Under the pieces are notes generated by a model. It was given only the letters and a program-made list of their open reading frames with translations. It was not told the origin of the DNA and ran no database searches. A stretch of DNA of 64,000 bases from assembly GCA_965228625.1 (NCBI GenBank), contig OZ245829.1, positions 1,860,001-1,924,000 on the forward strand. The letters are read 5' to 3'. Both the position numbers and the translations under genes were made by a program. This document shows, in pieces, positions 24,550 through 33,395 of the stretch. Source of the stretch: UBA2767 sp965228625. Its GTDB lineage: Bacteria; Pseudomonadota; Alphaproteobacteria; Rhizobiales; Methyloligellaceae. Numbering within the stretch: position 1 is the stretch's first letter; every line of letters begins with the position of its first letter.

Positions 24550-27246
24550 CTAATCCGCCACCGCCTCGGATGCAAGCTCCGGTTCCATGCTGGGGACAAG
24601 GATCAGGCGGAAGAAACTCGTGCCATCGCCTGCAAACTCGACGGTGACATCACCACCCATTGCGCGCATGATCGCCCGGCAAATGGGCAGACCCAGGCCG
24701 GCACCGTGGTCGCGGTCCGCCCGGCTGCCTCGGGCGAATTTCTCGAATACCACTTCAGCATCCTCGCGCGTTACACCGCCGCCATTGTCGATCACCTCGA
24801 TCCAGAACGACGTGTCATTGACCACGGTTCGCACGTGTATCTCGGGTGTCTCCGAGACATTGTACTTCACCGCGTTGGAGAGGATGTTGATCAGCACCTG
24901 GTGAAGCCGGTCGCCGTTCGCACGCACATGCGGTGCATTTGCGACCAATGAGGTGCTTACGGCTACGTCGGCCTTGCGCGTCATTCCGGTCACCGCATCC
25001 AGGGCGCGACGGACTGCTTCTTCGGCATCGGTCGGTTCGAGGTTCAGATGCACCGCGCCGGTTTCGAGCCGGTTCATATCGAGGAGCTCATCAAGCAGGC
25101 TGGTCAGTCGCCGGCTTTCCTCATGGATGATGGCGGTGAACCGGTTGCGGTCCTTGGCAGACAGGTCGTCGTCGTCGATCAGGATTTCCGAGAACGACCG
25201 GATTGACGTCATGGGCGTGCGCAACTCGTGGCTTACCTGCCCCACAAACTCGTCCTTTTGCGCGTCGAGGGAACGCAAGCGTTCATTGACCCTCGTGAGC
25301 TCGCCGGCCGTTCGTTCGAGTTCCTGGGATTTCTCGGCGAGCTGACGGGTTGTCTCGAGCAGTTGCTGGGTTTCGTCGGCAATGTCGATAAGCTCCGTCA
25401 TGCCGACGGTCTGCCGGCCTGCGATACGCTGCACCATCGCGTTCGCCGAGGCGGCTCCTATCGAGCCTGCGAGTTCCCGCTCAAGACGCGTGATGACGGT
25501 ATCGGTGACGTGGGGCAGTTCCCTGTTGACCCCCTGCGCGCGTGCCATTTCAGCGAACAGGCGCCGCGCGGGCTCTGCGCCGAGAATACGCTGCGCCAGG
25601 ACAAAGAGATCGTCGGCTCCGGCAGAGGTCTTGGCGACCCTGACCGGCGCGCCGCCGGCGGACCTGTAGACGTCGACGAACAGCGCCGCCTGCAGACGCT
25701 CAAGCGTGCTGGCGCTCGTCAGACAGGACACGATCAGGAACACGAGCGCGTTCATGCCGACGCTCCACACGACGGCGTGGACAAGCGGATCCATTTCCCG
25801 CAGACCGAACAATGCCTGCGGACGGAGCAGCTCCACGCCCCACGGACCGTTCGCCAGGACCGATGAACTGATGAGAAACTGACCCTCGAAACTCGGGAGG
25901 AACAAGGTGTAGCTCCACAGAACGAAACCGACGACGAGTCCGGAAATGGCGCCGGCGCGGGTGGCGCCACGCCAGAAGATGCCGCCGATCAGGCCTGGCA
26001 TGAACTGGGCAACGCCGACAAAGGCGATAAGCCCGATCGCTGCAAGTGCCGCCGACCCGCCGCTCATCCAGAAATAGATGAACCCAAGGCCGAGAACGAT
26101 CGCGATACTGATGCGCCGGGAGGTCAGAAGCAGCGCGCGCACGTCGCCGCTGACCGCGCGATCCGACGGCAGAAACCTCAATATCACCGGCATCACGATA
26201 TGGTTGGAAATCATCGTCGATACGGCGATCGCGGCGACGATCACCATCGAGGTGGCCGATGAAAACCCACCGAGAAATGCGAGAAGCGCCAGTTCGTTTT
26301 GCTGGTGCGCAAGCGGAATGGTCAGCACAAACAAGTCCGGATTGGCGCCGGTGGGCATGGTCTTCAGCCCGACAAGCGCGATCGGCATGATGAAGATCGA
26401 CATGCCGAGCAGGTACAGAGGGAACAGCCAGGAGGCCATGCGCAGATGGCTCTCGTCGATGTTCTCGACGACCGTCACCTGGAACTGACGCGGCAGGCAG
26501 ATGATGGCGGTGGCAGACAGAAAGATCAGGACGACCCAACGCGGGCCGAAAATATCCTCACCGCCTAGCGCTTCCATATCGACATCGGCGAACACGTCGG
26601 AAAGCCCGTTGGCGACCCCGTAGGTTGCGAACACCCCGACGAAAACCAGTGCAACCAGCTTGACGACTGCCTCGAACGCGATGGCGGCGATGACGCCATG
26701 ATGGCGCTCATTCGCATCGAGGCTGCGGGTTCCGAAGAGAATGGTGAACAACGCCATGCCCGCGGCGATCGAAAGCGCCGTTATGAACCCGTCGGCGTCG
26801 GCGTGGATAACCTGGTAGCTTCGGGTGAGCGACTGCAACTGCAGCGCTATATAGGGGGTCGTGGCCATCACGACGATGGCGGTGACGAGAACGGCCAGAC
26901 TTGAGCTCTTTCCATAGCGCGAGGAAATCAGGTCGGCGATGGACGTTACCCGGTGCGCCCGGCCGATACGGACGAGTTTGCGCAGAAGCCACCACCAGCC
27001 GATGAAGACAAGCGTCGGTCCAAGATAAATGGCAATGAATTCAAGGCCATTGCGCGCCGCAGACCCAACCGCGCCGTAGAACGTCCACGACGTGCAATAG
27101 ACGGATATGGACAGCGTGTAGACGACCGGCGATTGCAGCCAGAGGATCGGTCTTTGGCGCGTGCGGCGGTCGACAAGAAACGCAATTGCGAACAGCAGCG
27201 CAACAAAACCGAGGCAGACCGCCAGAAGGACATCAACGGAGAGCAT
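24550..27246 (-). CDS. Sodium:solute symporter-histidine kinase fusion (CbrA/CrbS-like)
   Basis: 898 residues. Residues about 5-505 form an SSS (SLC5)-type transporter with 12-13 membrane helices. Residues about 540-625 resemble the STAC linker seen in such fusions. The next ~45 residues look coiled-coil. The DHp domain has the phospho-acceptor His673 in VSHELRTPMTSIR, followed by an HATPase with NILSNAVKYN (about 787), DNGGG (about 820) and GAGLGLPI (about 848). Known SLC5-kinases sense small nutrients such as acetate or histidine. Encoded in an operon after a receiver protein and a small membrane protein. No fused receiver, so the separate receiver at 27532 is the likely partner. Confidence 0.92.
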   Translation of the reverse strand: MLSVDVLLAVCLGFVALLFAIAFLVDRRTRQRPILWLQSPVVYTLSISVYCTSWTFYGAVGSAARNGLEFIAIYLGPTLVFIGWWWLLRKLVRIGRAHRVTSIADLISSRYGKSSSLAVLVTAIVVMATTPYIALQLQSLTRSYQVIHADADGFITALSIAAGMALFTILFGTRSLDANERHHGVIAAIAFEAVVKLVALVFVGVFATYGVANGLSDVFADVDMEALGGEDIFGPRWVVLIFLSATAIICLPRQFQVTVVENIDESHLRMASWLFPLYLLGMSIFIMPIALVGLKTMPTGANPDLFVLTIPLAHQQNELALLAFLGGFSSATSMVIVAAIAVSTMISNHIVMPVILRFLPSDRAVSGDVRALLLTSRRISIAIVLGLGFIYFWMSGGSAALAAIGLIAFVGVAQFMPGLIGGIFWRGATRAGAISGLVVGFVLWSYTLFLPSFEGQFLISSSVLANGPWGVELLRPQALFGLREMDPLVHAVVWSVGMNALVFLIVSCLTSASTLERLQAALFVDVYRSAGGAPVRVAKTSAGADDLFVLAQRILGAEPARRLFAEMARAQGVNRELPHVTDTVITRLERELAGSIGAASANAMVQRIAGRQTVGMTELIDIADETQQLLETTRQLAEKSQELERTAGELTRVNERLRSLDAQKDEFVGQVSHELRTPMTSIRSFSEILIDDDDLSAKDRNRFTAIIHEESRRLTSLLDELLDMNRLETGAVHLNLEPTDAEEAVRRALDAVTGMTRKADVAVSTSLVANAPHVRANGDRLHQVLINILSNAVKYNVSETPEIHVRTVVNDTSFWIEVIDNGGGVTREDAEVVFEKFARGSRADRDHGAGLGLPICRAIMRAMGGDVTVEFAGDGTSFFRLILVPSMEPELASEAVAD

Positions 27247-27512
27247 CAGTTCTCCGCGTCAACTGTCTCCTCCGAAACCGAGGGAGAGTCCTGTTCGCGC
27301 AGACGACGGGAAAGCAGCATCGCCCCGACAATGAGCAGCGCCCACACGCCGAACACGTAGAGCAGCATCACTGGCACTCCGCCGATCCTGGCGTCGATCT
27401 GCGACACGCCAACAATCGGCGGCATGAACAGCATCGTCCCGACCAGCACTTGCACGATCGAACGATCGCGAACCTTGCGGCGGCTGAGATGCGTGTCCCG
27501 TTGGTCGGTCAC
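27246..27512 (-). CDS. Small membrane protein partner of the symporter-kinase
   Basis: 88 residues from a GTG at 27512 with AGGAA upstream; the frame is open further but would run into the receiver gene. Basic N-terminus, then two hydrophobic segments (about 20-38 and 42-64) and an acidic tail. Its stop overlaps the kinase ATG (TGATG), so the two are coupled. Transporters of the SSS family sometimes have a small two-helix subunit, and this looks like one, here attached to a kinase-fused transporter. The family is not certain. Confidence 0.72.
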   Translation of the reverse strand: MTDQRDTHLSRRKVRDRSIVQVLVGTMLFMPPIVGVSQIDARIGGVPVMLLYVFGVWALLIVGAMLLSRRLREQDSPSVSEETVDAEN

Positions 27513-27531
27513 GTGCCCGGTTCCTGCCCGA

Positions 27532-27909
27532 TCAATCGGCGGGCGCGCCGACCAGCTTGTTGACCGCGTCAATGATCTCGGAATTCGCGAAGGGCTTGGT
27601 GATGAAAATATCGGCACCGCATTCAAGCGCCGTCTTGCGGTCGGCGCGCTGGCCCTTCGCGGTCAACATAAGAACGGGCAGTGTCTCGGCGCGCCGGTCT
27701 GCACGCAGATGCCGCAACACCTCATATCCGCTCATTTCCGGCAGCATGACGTCGAGAATAAGGATATCCGGCGTGTCGTTGAGGGCGGCATCAAGCGCCT
27801 GCCGCCCATCGGTTTTTACCGTCACCTCGAAGCCCGCGCGGCCCAACAAAAACGACAAGGACTCGACAATGTTCGGCTCGTCCTCGGCCAACAATAGACG
27901 CTTCGGCAT
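27532..27909 (-). CDS. Single-domain response regulator (CheY-like receiver)
   Basis: 125 residues, receiver domain only. The acidic pair is in LLLAEDEPNIVES, the phospho-acceptor Asp in DILILDVMLPEMSGYEV, Thr in VLMLTAKG and Lys in FITKPFANSEII; all are intact. First gene of the operon with the small membrane protein and the SSS-kinase. No DNA-binding output domain is fused, so the output must go through another protein. The XRE regulator encoded upstream has a DHp-like domain and is the natural candidate. Confidence 0.93.
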   Translation of the reverse strand: MPKRLLLAEDEPNIVESLSFLLGRAGFEVTVKTDGRQALDAALNDTPDILILDVMLPEMSGYEVLRHLRADRRAETLPVLMLTAKGQRADRKTALECGADIFITKPFANSEIIDAVNKLVGAPAD

Positions 27910-28008
27910 ATGTACTGATTTTCTCCCTTAGGTTTCCGCTCGTCTTCCGCGAGTTGTTGATTTCGATTAGATGGCAATTTTCGCGCCACCACAATGCCCA
28001 AATTGGTA

Positions 28009-29403
28009 TTACTCCGACAGCGGGTCTTCGACACGGTGCGCACAGGTGGTCCTCGGACACAACCGGCAGCTCGGCCCAACCTCTTCGACAGTCGCCGATG
28101 GTCCCGGATCGTAAACGGTATGGCGGGCATCGTCCTCCTTCATGGCCACCATGTCGGTGACGTAATGGCGTGGTCTGCCAAACCCGCTCGGACCCGTGTG
28201 ACGGGCACGGGCAACGAATACGAACCGCTCACCGGAAGGAAACAGCACGCGTTGCCGGATCGCGGCCTCCGGGGATTGTTGCGCCCGGAACAGAACCCAA
28301 AGCGGACACGCGGCTGCGTAGCGCGGCACTGAAAGGCCCTCGAGCCCGAGCATTTCAATAATGATCCCGGCGGCGTTGGCGCAAAAGTAACCGAAACGCG
28401 GCACCGACTCGGCACGCGGAAGTGCGGTCAGGCGGTGGCAGACCGCCTCGACTTCGGCGGAGAACAGCTCGGCAAGGAGCTCGATGTCATAGCCACAGTT
28501 GGCCGCCTCTTCGGCGAAGGCATCCATCGGCATCAAGATCGCCCCGACCGCATAGTCCAACAGGGCGCGCCGCGCGCGGCTGACCGCAGCGGCTGTCTTG
28601 ATCTCGGATTCCCGTTCGGTCAGCTCGTTGATCACCTCACCCAGATGCTCTTCCGCGAGCGCTCTGGCCTTCTGACGACGCGACACAGGATGTGGATCGC
28701 TCAACACCGGCGTGAGCGGACGCGCGGCCTCGTCGATTTCGGTGAAGCGATTGCCTCTGGCGTTAAAGAGGGCTTCCACCTCGTCGACCGGCGTGAGGAC
28801 GCGATCCGTGTGATCGGTGCGATCGAGATAAGCCACCAACGCTTCCCCGACATCGGACAGCGTTCGTATCTCCTCATGGACAATGTGGTTGAAACGGTCG
28901 CGCTGGTCTTCCGGAATATCCGCATACTCCGTCAGGATTTCAGTCGTTGACCGTACCGCCGCGATCCGTGTCAGCATTCGGTGTACCGTCTCGCTGAGAT
29001 AAGGATCATTCGACAGGCGATCAGACAGCGTCTGCACCCGAACGCTGGCCTCGCGCTCCGACTGAGCGAGCGCACCGAGCGCCCTCGCCCAGCCCGGAAA
29101 CCGGCCGATCAATTCGTTCGTCCGTTCGCTTTCCACGCCGAGCTTCCGGAACGACGGGTGGTGCGCAAGACCAACCAGCGTCTCGACCAGGCGTTTTTCG
29201 GAAACACCGTCCAGGTCATCCAGAGGCAGATCGAGCGCATGTGCCGTCCGGCGCAACAGCGCGCCCGCGATCCTTCGTTTGTTCAGCTCGATGAGGTTCA
29301 TGTAGCTGGGGGAAATCCCGATCCGCTGGGCCAGGCTGGCCTGGGTCACGCCAAGTTCGCGCCGCCTCTGACGAATTCGAGTCCCGACGATGGAGTGGTC
29401 CAT
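28009..29403 (-). CDS. XRE family regulator of the ScfR/DUF2083 type with central DHp-like segment
   Basis: 464 residues. HTH at about 7-62 (IRQRRRELGVTQASLAQRIGISPSYMNLIE). Residues about 138-194 read HRMLTRIAAVRSTTEIL and then DRDRF-type spacing like a histidine-kinase DHp hairpin. An IrrE-type region follows (AVGAILMPMDAFAEEAANCGYDIELLAELF), then a DUF2083 C-terminus ending in a Cys pair in CRLCPRTTCAHR. Related ScfR-type proteins control short-chain acyl metabolism (propionate, acetate). Same direction as the receiver/kinase operon and divergent from the ABC transporter operon; a TTGTAAA-AATA-TTTACAA palindrome lies in the divergent gap. Confidence 0.88.
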   Translation of the reverse strand: MDHSIVGTRIRQRRRELGVTQASLAQRIGISPSYMNLIELNKRRIAGALLRRTAHALDLPLDDLDGVSEKRLVETLVGLAHHPSFRKLGVESERTNELIGRFPGWARALGALAQSEREASVRVQTLSDRLSNDPYLSETVHRMLTRIAAVRSTTEILTEYADIPEDQRDRFNHIVHEEIRTLSDVGEALVAYLDRTDHTDRVLTPVDEVEALFNARGNRFTEIDEAARPLTPVLSDPHPVSRRQKARALAEEHLGEVINELTERESEIKTAAAVSRARRALLDYAVGAILMPMDAFAEEAANCGYDIELLAELFSAEVEAVCHRLTALPRAESVPRFGYFCANAAGIIIEMLGLEGLSVPRYAAACPLWVLFRAQQSPEAAIRQRVLFPSGERFVFVARARHTGPSGFGRPRHYVTDMVAMKEDDARHTVYDPGPSATVEEVGPSCRLCPRTTCAHRVEDPLSE

Positions 29404-29443
29404 TTGGAGATTCCCCTTTTATTTCGGACGCTTGCAACCGGTC

Positions 29444-29461
29444 TTGTAAAAATATTTACAA
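29444..29461. promoter_or_regulatory. Inverted repeat TTGTAAA-N4-TTTACAA, probable XRE operator
   Basis: A perfect seven-base inverted repeat 41 bases upstream of the XRE start codon. Another TTTACAA half site lies at 29528-29534, before the binding-protein gene. The region is unusually AT-rich compared with its surroundings. The repeat suits an autoregulatory operator that also controls the divergent ABC operon. Confidence 0.45.
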
Positions 29462-29660
29462 ATAAACAGCGCATACAGGAAATAAAATGACAAAAAAATC
29501 ATTGTATAACAAGCTACTATTGCACTTTTTACAAAACCTTGGCAGCGTAAAGGGAATGGGAGGAACCGTGCTCCAGAGGCTGGGGCCGCGCTGCGAATTC
29601 TTGGGAGGCGCCGCGCGGTCCCGGTCCGAATTCCCGGGAACATCTAAAGGGAGACCTCAA

Positions 29661-31013
29661 ATGGGCAAACTGTACGTAAGCCGCCGCGGCCTGTTGAAAG
29701 GAAGCGCCGCAGCCGGCGTCGCGTTGGCCGCACCAACAATCTTCACCAGCCGCGCCTGGGCCTCGGACTTCACCAACAAGCCGACCGGCAGCACCGTCAC
29801 GCTCGGCTTCAACGTCCCGCAGTCCGGCGTTTACGCCGATGAGGGCGCGGACCAGTTGCGCGCGCTCCAGCTCGCAGTCGAGCACCTCAATGGCGAGGGC
29901 GACGGCGGCATGATGCCAACGTTTTCGTCCAAGGCGCTCAAGGGCAACGGCATTCTCGGCAAGAAAGTCCAGTTTGTTACCGGCGACACCCAGACGAAGA
30001 CCGACGCGGCCCGCGCATCCGCCCGGTCGATGATCGAAAAGGACGGCGCAGTCATGATCACCGGCGGCTCGTCATCGGGTCCGGCCGTCGCCGTGCAGGC
30101 CCTCTGCCAGGAAGCCGGCGTGATTTTCATGGCGGGCCTCACCCATGCCAATGACACCACCGGCAAGGATCGCCGCCGAAACGGCTTCCGCCACTTCTTC
30201 AACTCCTACATGTCGGGTGCCGCACTCGCTCCGGTGCTGAAGAACGCGTATGGCGCAGACCGCAAGGCCTACTACCTGACGGCCGACTACAACTGGGGCT
30301 ACACGACGGAGAAGGCGATCTCTCAAGCCACCGAGGGTGTCGGCTGGGAGACCGTCAACAAGGTGCTGACACCGCTCGGTGCCGGCGACTTCTCGTCCTA
30401 CATCGCGCCGGTTCTGAAGTCCGGTGCCGACGTGCTGGTGCTGGTGCACTACGGCGGCGACATGGTCAATTCACTGACCAACGCCGTGCAGTTCGGCCTG
30501 CGCGATGCTCAGGCCAACGGCAAGAACTTCGAGATCGTCGTGCCGCTCTATTCCCGTCTGATGGCGAAAGGCGCGGGCGACAACGTCAAGGGCATCTTCG
30601 GTTCGACCAACTGGCACTGGTCCTTGCCGGACGAAGGCTCGAAGGCGTTCACCAAGTCATTCGGAACGAAGTACGGCTTCCCGCCGTCGCAGGCTGCACA
30701 CACGGTCTACTGCCAGGCCATTCTGTACGCCGATGCCGTCGAGCGCTCCGGCTCATTCCACCCCTGCGGTGTCGTCGAGGCGCTCGAAGACTTCAATTTC
30801 GACGGTCTCGGTAATGGCCCCACGCTCTATCGTGCGGACGACCATCAGTGCTTCAAGGACGTCCTGGTGGTGCGCGGTAAGGAGAACCCGGAAAGCGAGT
30901 TCGATCTGCTGGAAATCGTCGAGAAGACCCCGGCCAAGCAGGTGACCTATCCGCACGACCATCCGCAGTTCGCGGGCGGCCAGCTTGGCACCTGTAACCC
31001 CGGCACCGCCTGA
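29661..31013 (+). CDS. ABC transporter substrate-binding protein (Liv/amide family), Tat-exported
   Basis: 450 residues from the ATG at 29661 behind AAAGGGAGA; the open frame reaches back to 29487 through AT-rich upstream DNA, which is rejected. Twin-arginine signal VSRRGLLKGSAAAGVALAA with cleavage near AWA. The mature part is a Peripla_BP_6-type binding protein (GSTVTLGFNVPQSGVYADEG). First gene of a livKHMGF-like operon. Binding proteins of this subgroup take up amino acids, amides or aromatic and short-chain acids. The neighbouring kinase and ScfR-type regulator suggest a short-chain organic acid. Confidence 0.9.
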   Translation: MGKLYVSRRGLLKGSAAAGVALAAPTIFTSRAWASDFTNKPTGSTVTLGFNVPQSGVYADEGADQLRALQLAVEHLNGEGDGGMMPTFSSKALKGNGILGKKVQFVTGDTQTKTDAARASARSMIEKDGAVMITGGSSSGPAVAVQALCQEAGVIFMAGLTHANDTTGKDRRRNGFRHFFNSYMSGAALAPVLKNAYGADRKAYYLTADYNWGYTTEKAISQATEGVGWETVNKVLTPLGAGDFSSYIAPVLKSGADVLVLVHYGGDMVNSLTNAVQFGLRDAQANGKNFEIVVPLYSRLMAKGAGDNVKGIFGSTNWHWSLPDEGSKAFTKSFGTKYGFPPSQAAHTVYCQAILYADAVERSGSFHPCGVVEALEDFNFDGLGNGPTLYRADDHQCFKDVLVVRGKENPESEFDLLEIVEKTPAKQVTYPHDHPQFAGGQLGTCNPGTA

Positions 31014-31051
31014 GCCACAAGGTGATCCGAAAGAAACACTCCTGAAACGGT

Positions 31052-31085
31052 CCGCGGGGCGTCCGACTCCGGTCACGCCCCGCGG
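31052..31085 (+). terminator. GC-rich hairpin between binding-protein and permease genes
   Basis: CCGCGGGGCGT (31052-31062), a 12-base loop and the exact complement ACGCCCCGCGG (31075-31085). No run of T follows, so it is more likely a partial terminator or a 3'-end stabiliser that keeps binding-protein mRNA in excess over permease mRNA. Confidence 0.5.
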
Positions 31086-31145
31086 CTCGTCACATCATAA
31101 CCACCGCCCCGTCCGGGGTGGCGATGGCGCTGCAGCGTATTGGCC

Positions 31146-32177
31146 ATGGATCTTATAATTCTGCAAATACTCAATGGGCTGGACAAGGGCTCGGCCTATG
31201 CGCTGATTGCGCTTGGGCTGACGCTGATCTTCGGCACCCTGGGTGTCGTGAACTTCGCCCACGGGGCCTTGTTCATGCTGGGCGCTTTTTGCGCCGTCAC
31301 GCTGAACCGGCTGCTCACCCTGTCCCACCAGGTCGTCGATCCAACCCGTACCGACTTCCTTGGAAATCCGCTCAAGGTCGAAGTGCGATATGTGGAGGAG
31401 TGGTTCGGGCCCGAAATCGGCGGCGCCATCATCGACTGGTCCGTGCCACTTTCGATACTGCTTGCAATTCCGGTCATGGCGCTCATCGGCCTCCTCATGG
31501 AGCGCGGGCTGATCAAGCACTTCTACAAGCGTCCTCATGCCGACCAGATCCTGGTGACGTTCGGTCTGGCGATCGTGCTCCAGCAAATCGTGAAGTACTT
31601 CTACGGAGCCAACCCGATCGCAACGCCGGCGCCGGAGGTTTTCACCGGATCCTTCGATTTCGGCGTGCTCCTGGGCTTCGAACCGTTCTCCATCATCTAT
31701 CCCTACTGGCGGCTGGTCTATTTCTGCTTTGCGATCGTCATTATCGCCGCGGTGTTCGCCTTCCTGCGCTTCACAACGTTCGGAATGGTGGTGCGGGCCG
31801 GCATGGCCGATCGCGAGACCGTGGGGCTTCTCGGCATAAATATCGGCCGCCGCTTCACGGTCATGTTCGCGATTGCAGCGATCGTCGCCGGGCTGGCCGG
31901 CGTCATGTACACGCCGATCGTGGCGCCCAACTACAACATGGGAATGAACTTCCTGGTGCTCAGCTTCGTCGTCGTTGTGGTTGGCGGCATGGGCAGCCTG
32001 CCAGGCGCGGTGGCTGCCGGGTTCCTGCTTGGCATCCTGGAGAGCTTCGCCTCCATGTCCGCCGTGATCGATGTCGTTCCCGGCATCAATCAGGTGATCA
32101 TCTATCTGGTCGCAATCATTGTCCTTCTTGTTCGGCCGCGCGGGCTCATGGGACGAAAAGGCGTCATGGAGGACTGA
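31146..32177 (+). CDS. Branched-chain amino acid-type ABC permease (LivH)
   Basis: 343 residues from the ATG at 31146; a TTG two codons earlier is possible. LivH pattern: ILNGLDKGSAYALIALGLTLIFGTLGVVNFAHGALFMLGAF at the N-terminus and VVVVGGMGSLPGAVAAGFLLGILES near the end. Residues about 60-95 form a longer loop than in typical LivH. About eight membrane helices. Paired with the LivM-like permease encoded four bases later. Confidence 0.92.
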   Translation: MDLIILQILNGLDKGSAYALIALGLTLIFGTLGVVNFAHGALFMLGAFCAVTLNRLLTLSHQVVDPTRTDFLGNPLKVEVRYVEEWFGPEIGGAIIDWSVPLSILLAIPVMALIGLLMERGLIKHFYKRPHADQILVTFGLAIVLQQIVKYFYGANPIATPAPEVFTGSFDFGVLLGFEPFSIIYPYWRLVYFCFAIVIIAAVFAFLRFTTFGMVVRAGMADRETVGLLGINIGRRFTVMFAIAAIVAGLAGVMYTPIVAPNYNMGMNFLVLSFVVVVVGGMGSLPGAVAAGFLLGILESFASMSAVIDVVPGINQVIIYLVAIIVLLVRPRGLMGRKGVMED

Positions 32178-32180
32178 GGC

Positions 32181-33386
32181 ATGCTCGGACTTAGCCGCAA
32201 AGACACCACGCTTCTGCTCATCGTCATGGGGCTCGTCGTGTTCGCGCCGTTCCTCCTCAATCCCTTTCCGGAGAACTCGGAACTCGCACGCTTCAACGCC
32301 GGTTACCCCGACCTCATGCAGCGCTTCGTGATCTTCGGCATCTTTGCCATGGGCTTCAACATCCTGTTCGGGCTCACAGGCTACCTGTCGTTCGGTCATG
32401 CGGCCTTTCTGGGGGTGGGCTCCTACGCCGGCGTGTGGATGATGAAACTGCTGACGGTCAACGTCGTGCCGGCGATCATCGCGTCGGTGGCGGTGGCCGG
32501 GATCTTCTCCCTGCTCATCGGGTACATCTGTCTCAGACGATCGGGCATCTATTTCTCGATCCTGACGCTCGCCTTCGCGCAGATGTCCTTCGCATTGGCG
32601 TATTCGGTGCTCACGCCGATCACTGCCGGGGAAACCGGCCTTCAGCTTTCCCTGACCGATCCCAGAATCCTGGGCAGTTCGGCTGTGGACGGCACCATTC
32701 CGGCCACGAACTTCTTCGGCATCGCAATGCGCGACGGGTTCGAATTGTCCGTCGGCGCGTGGCAGTTCACCTTCAATTTCGGCTACTACCTCTGCGCGGT
32801 GATCATGCTGGTCGCGTTCTACATCTCGATCCGCATCTTTCGCTCGCCCTTCGGCGCCATGCTCCGGGCAGTGAAATCAAACCAGCAGCGGATGAACTAC
32901 ACCGGCATCAATCCGAAACCCTACACCCTCGCCGCTTTCGTCATCTCCGGCATGTATGCCGGTCTTGCGGGCGGGCTCATGGTGGCGGTGGACCCGCTTG
33001 CGGGCGCGGACCGAATGTTCTGGACCGCCTCCGGTGAGGTCGTCCTGATGACCATCCTCGGCGGCGCGGGAACGCTGGTCGGTCCGTTGCTGGGTGCCGG
33101 TGTCATCAAGTATTTCGAGAACATCTTCTCACGGCTCAACGAGGCCGATCTCAACCAGATGTTCTCCGGTCTGCCCGACGGCCTGCAGAGTGCGATGGTC
33201 ACGGTCGCCCAGATGTTCGTCGGCGACGGATGGCTGCTGACGCTCGGCGTCATGTTCATGGCCGTGGTCATCTTCCTGCCAGGAGGCATCGTCGAGGGCG
33301 GTCAGAGAATTGCCGGCTGGTTCCGCCGCAAGTCCGGCGCTGACAAGACCGGCAAGGCGGAGCCGGCGGCATCGGCGGCGGAGTGA
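32181..33386 (+). CDS. Branched-chain amino acid-type ABC permease (LivM)
   Basis: 401 residues. LivM signatures: FNILFGLTGYLSFGHAAFLGVGSYAG and AGLAGGLMVAVDPLAGAD, then VLMTILGGAGTLVGPLLGAGVIKYFEN. About ten membrane helices and a short Ala/Lys C-terminal tail. Starts four bases after livH and is followed nine bases later by the first ATPase gene. Confidence 0.92.
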   Translation: MLGLSRKDTTLLLIVMGLVVFAPFLLNPFPENSELARFNAGYPDLMQRFVIFGIFAMGFNILFGLTGYLSFGHAAFLGVGSYAGVWMMKLLTVNVVPAIIASVAVAGIFSLLIGYICLRRSGIYFSILTLAFAQMSFALAYSVLTPITAGETGLQLSLTDPRILGSSAVDGTIPATNFFGIAMRDGFELSVGAWQFTFNFGYYLCAVIMLVAFYISIRIFRSPFGAMLRAVKSNQQRMNYTGINPKPYTLAAFVISGMYAGLAGGLMVAVDPLAGADRMFWTASGEVVLMTILGGAGTLVGPLLGAGVIKYFENIFSRLNEADLNQMFSGLPDGLQSAMVTVAQMFVGDGWLLTLGVMFMAVVIFLPGGIVEGGQRIAGWFRRKSGADKTGKAEPAASAAE

Positions 33387-33395
33387 GGCGCGGAC

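Noticed and set aside
29487..29660. Earlier start for the ABC binding protein
   Set aside because: It covers AT-rich operator DNA; the Tat signal and ribosome binding site mark 29661.
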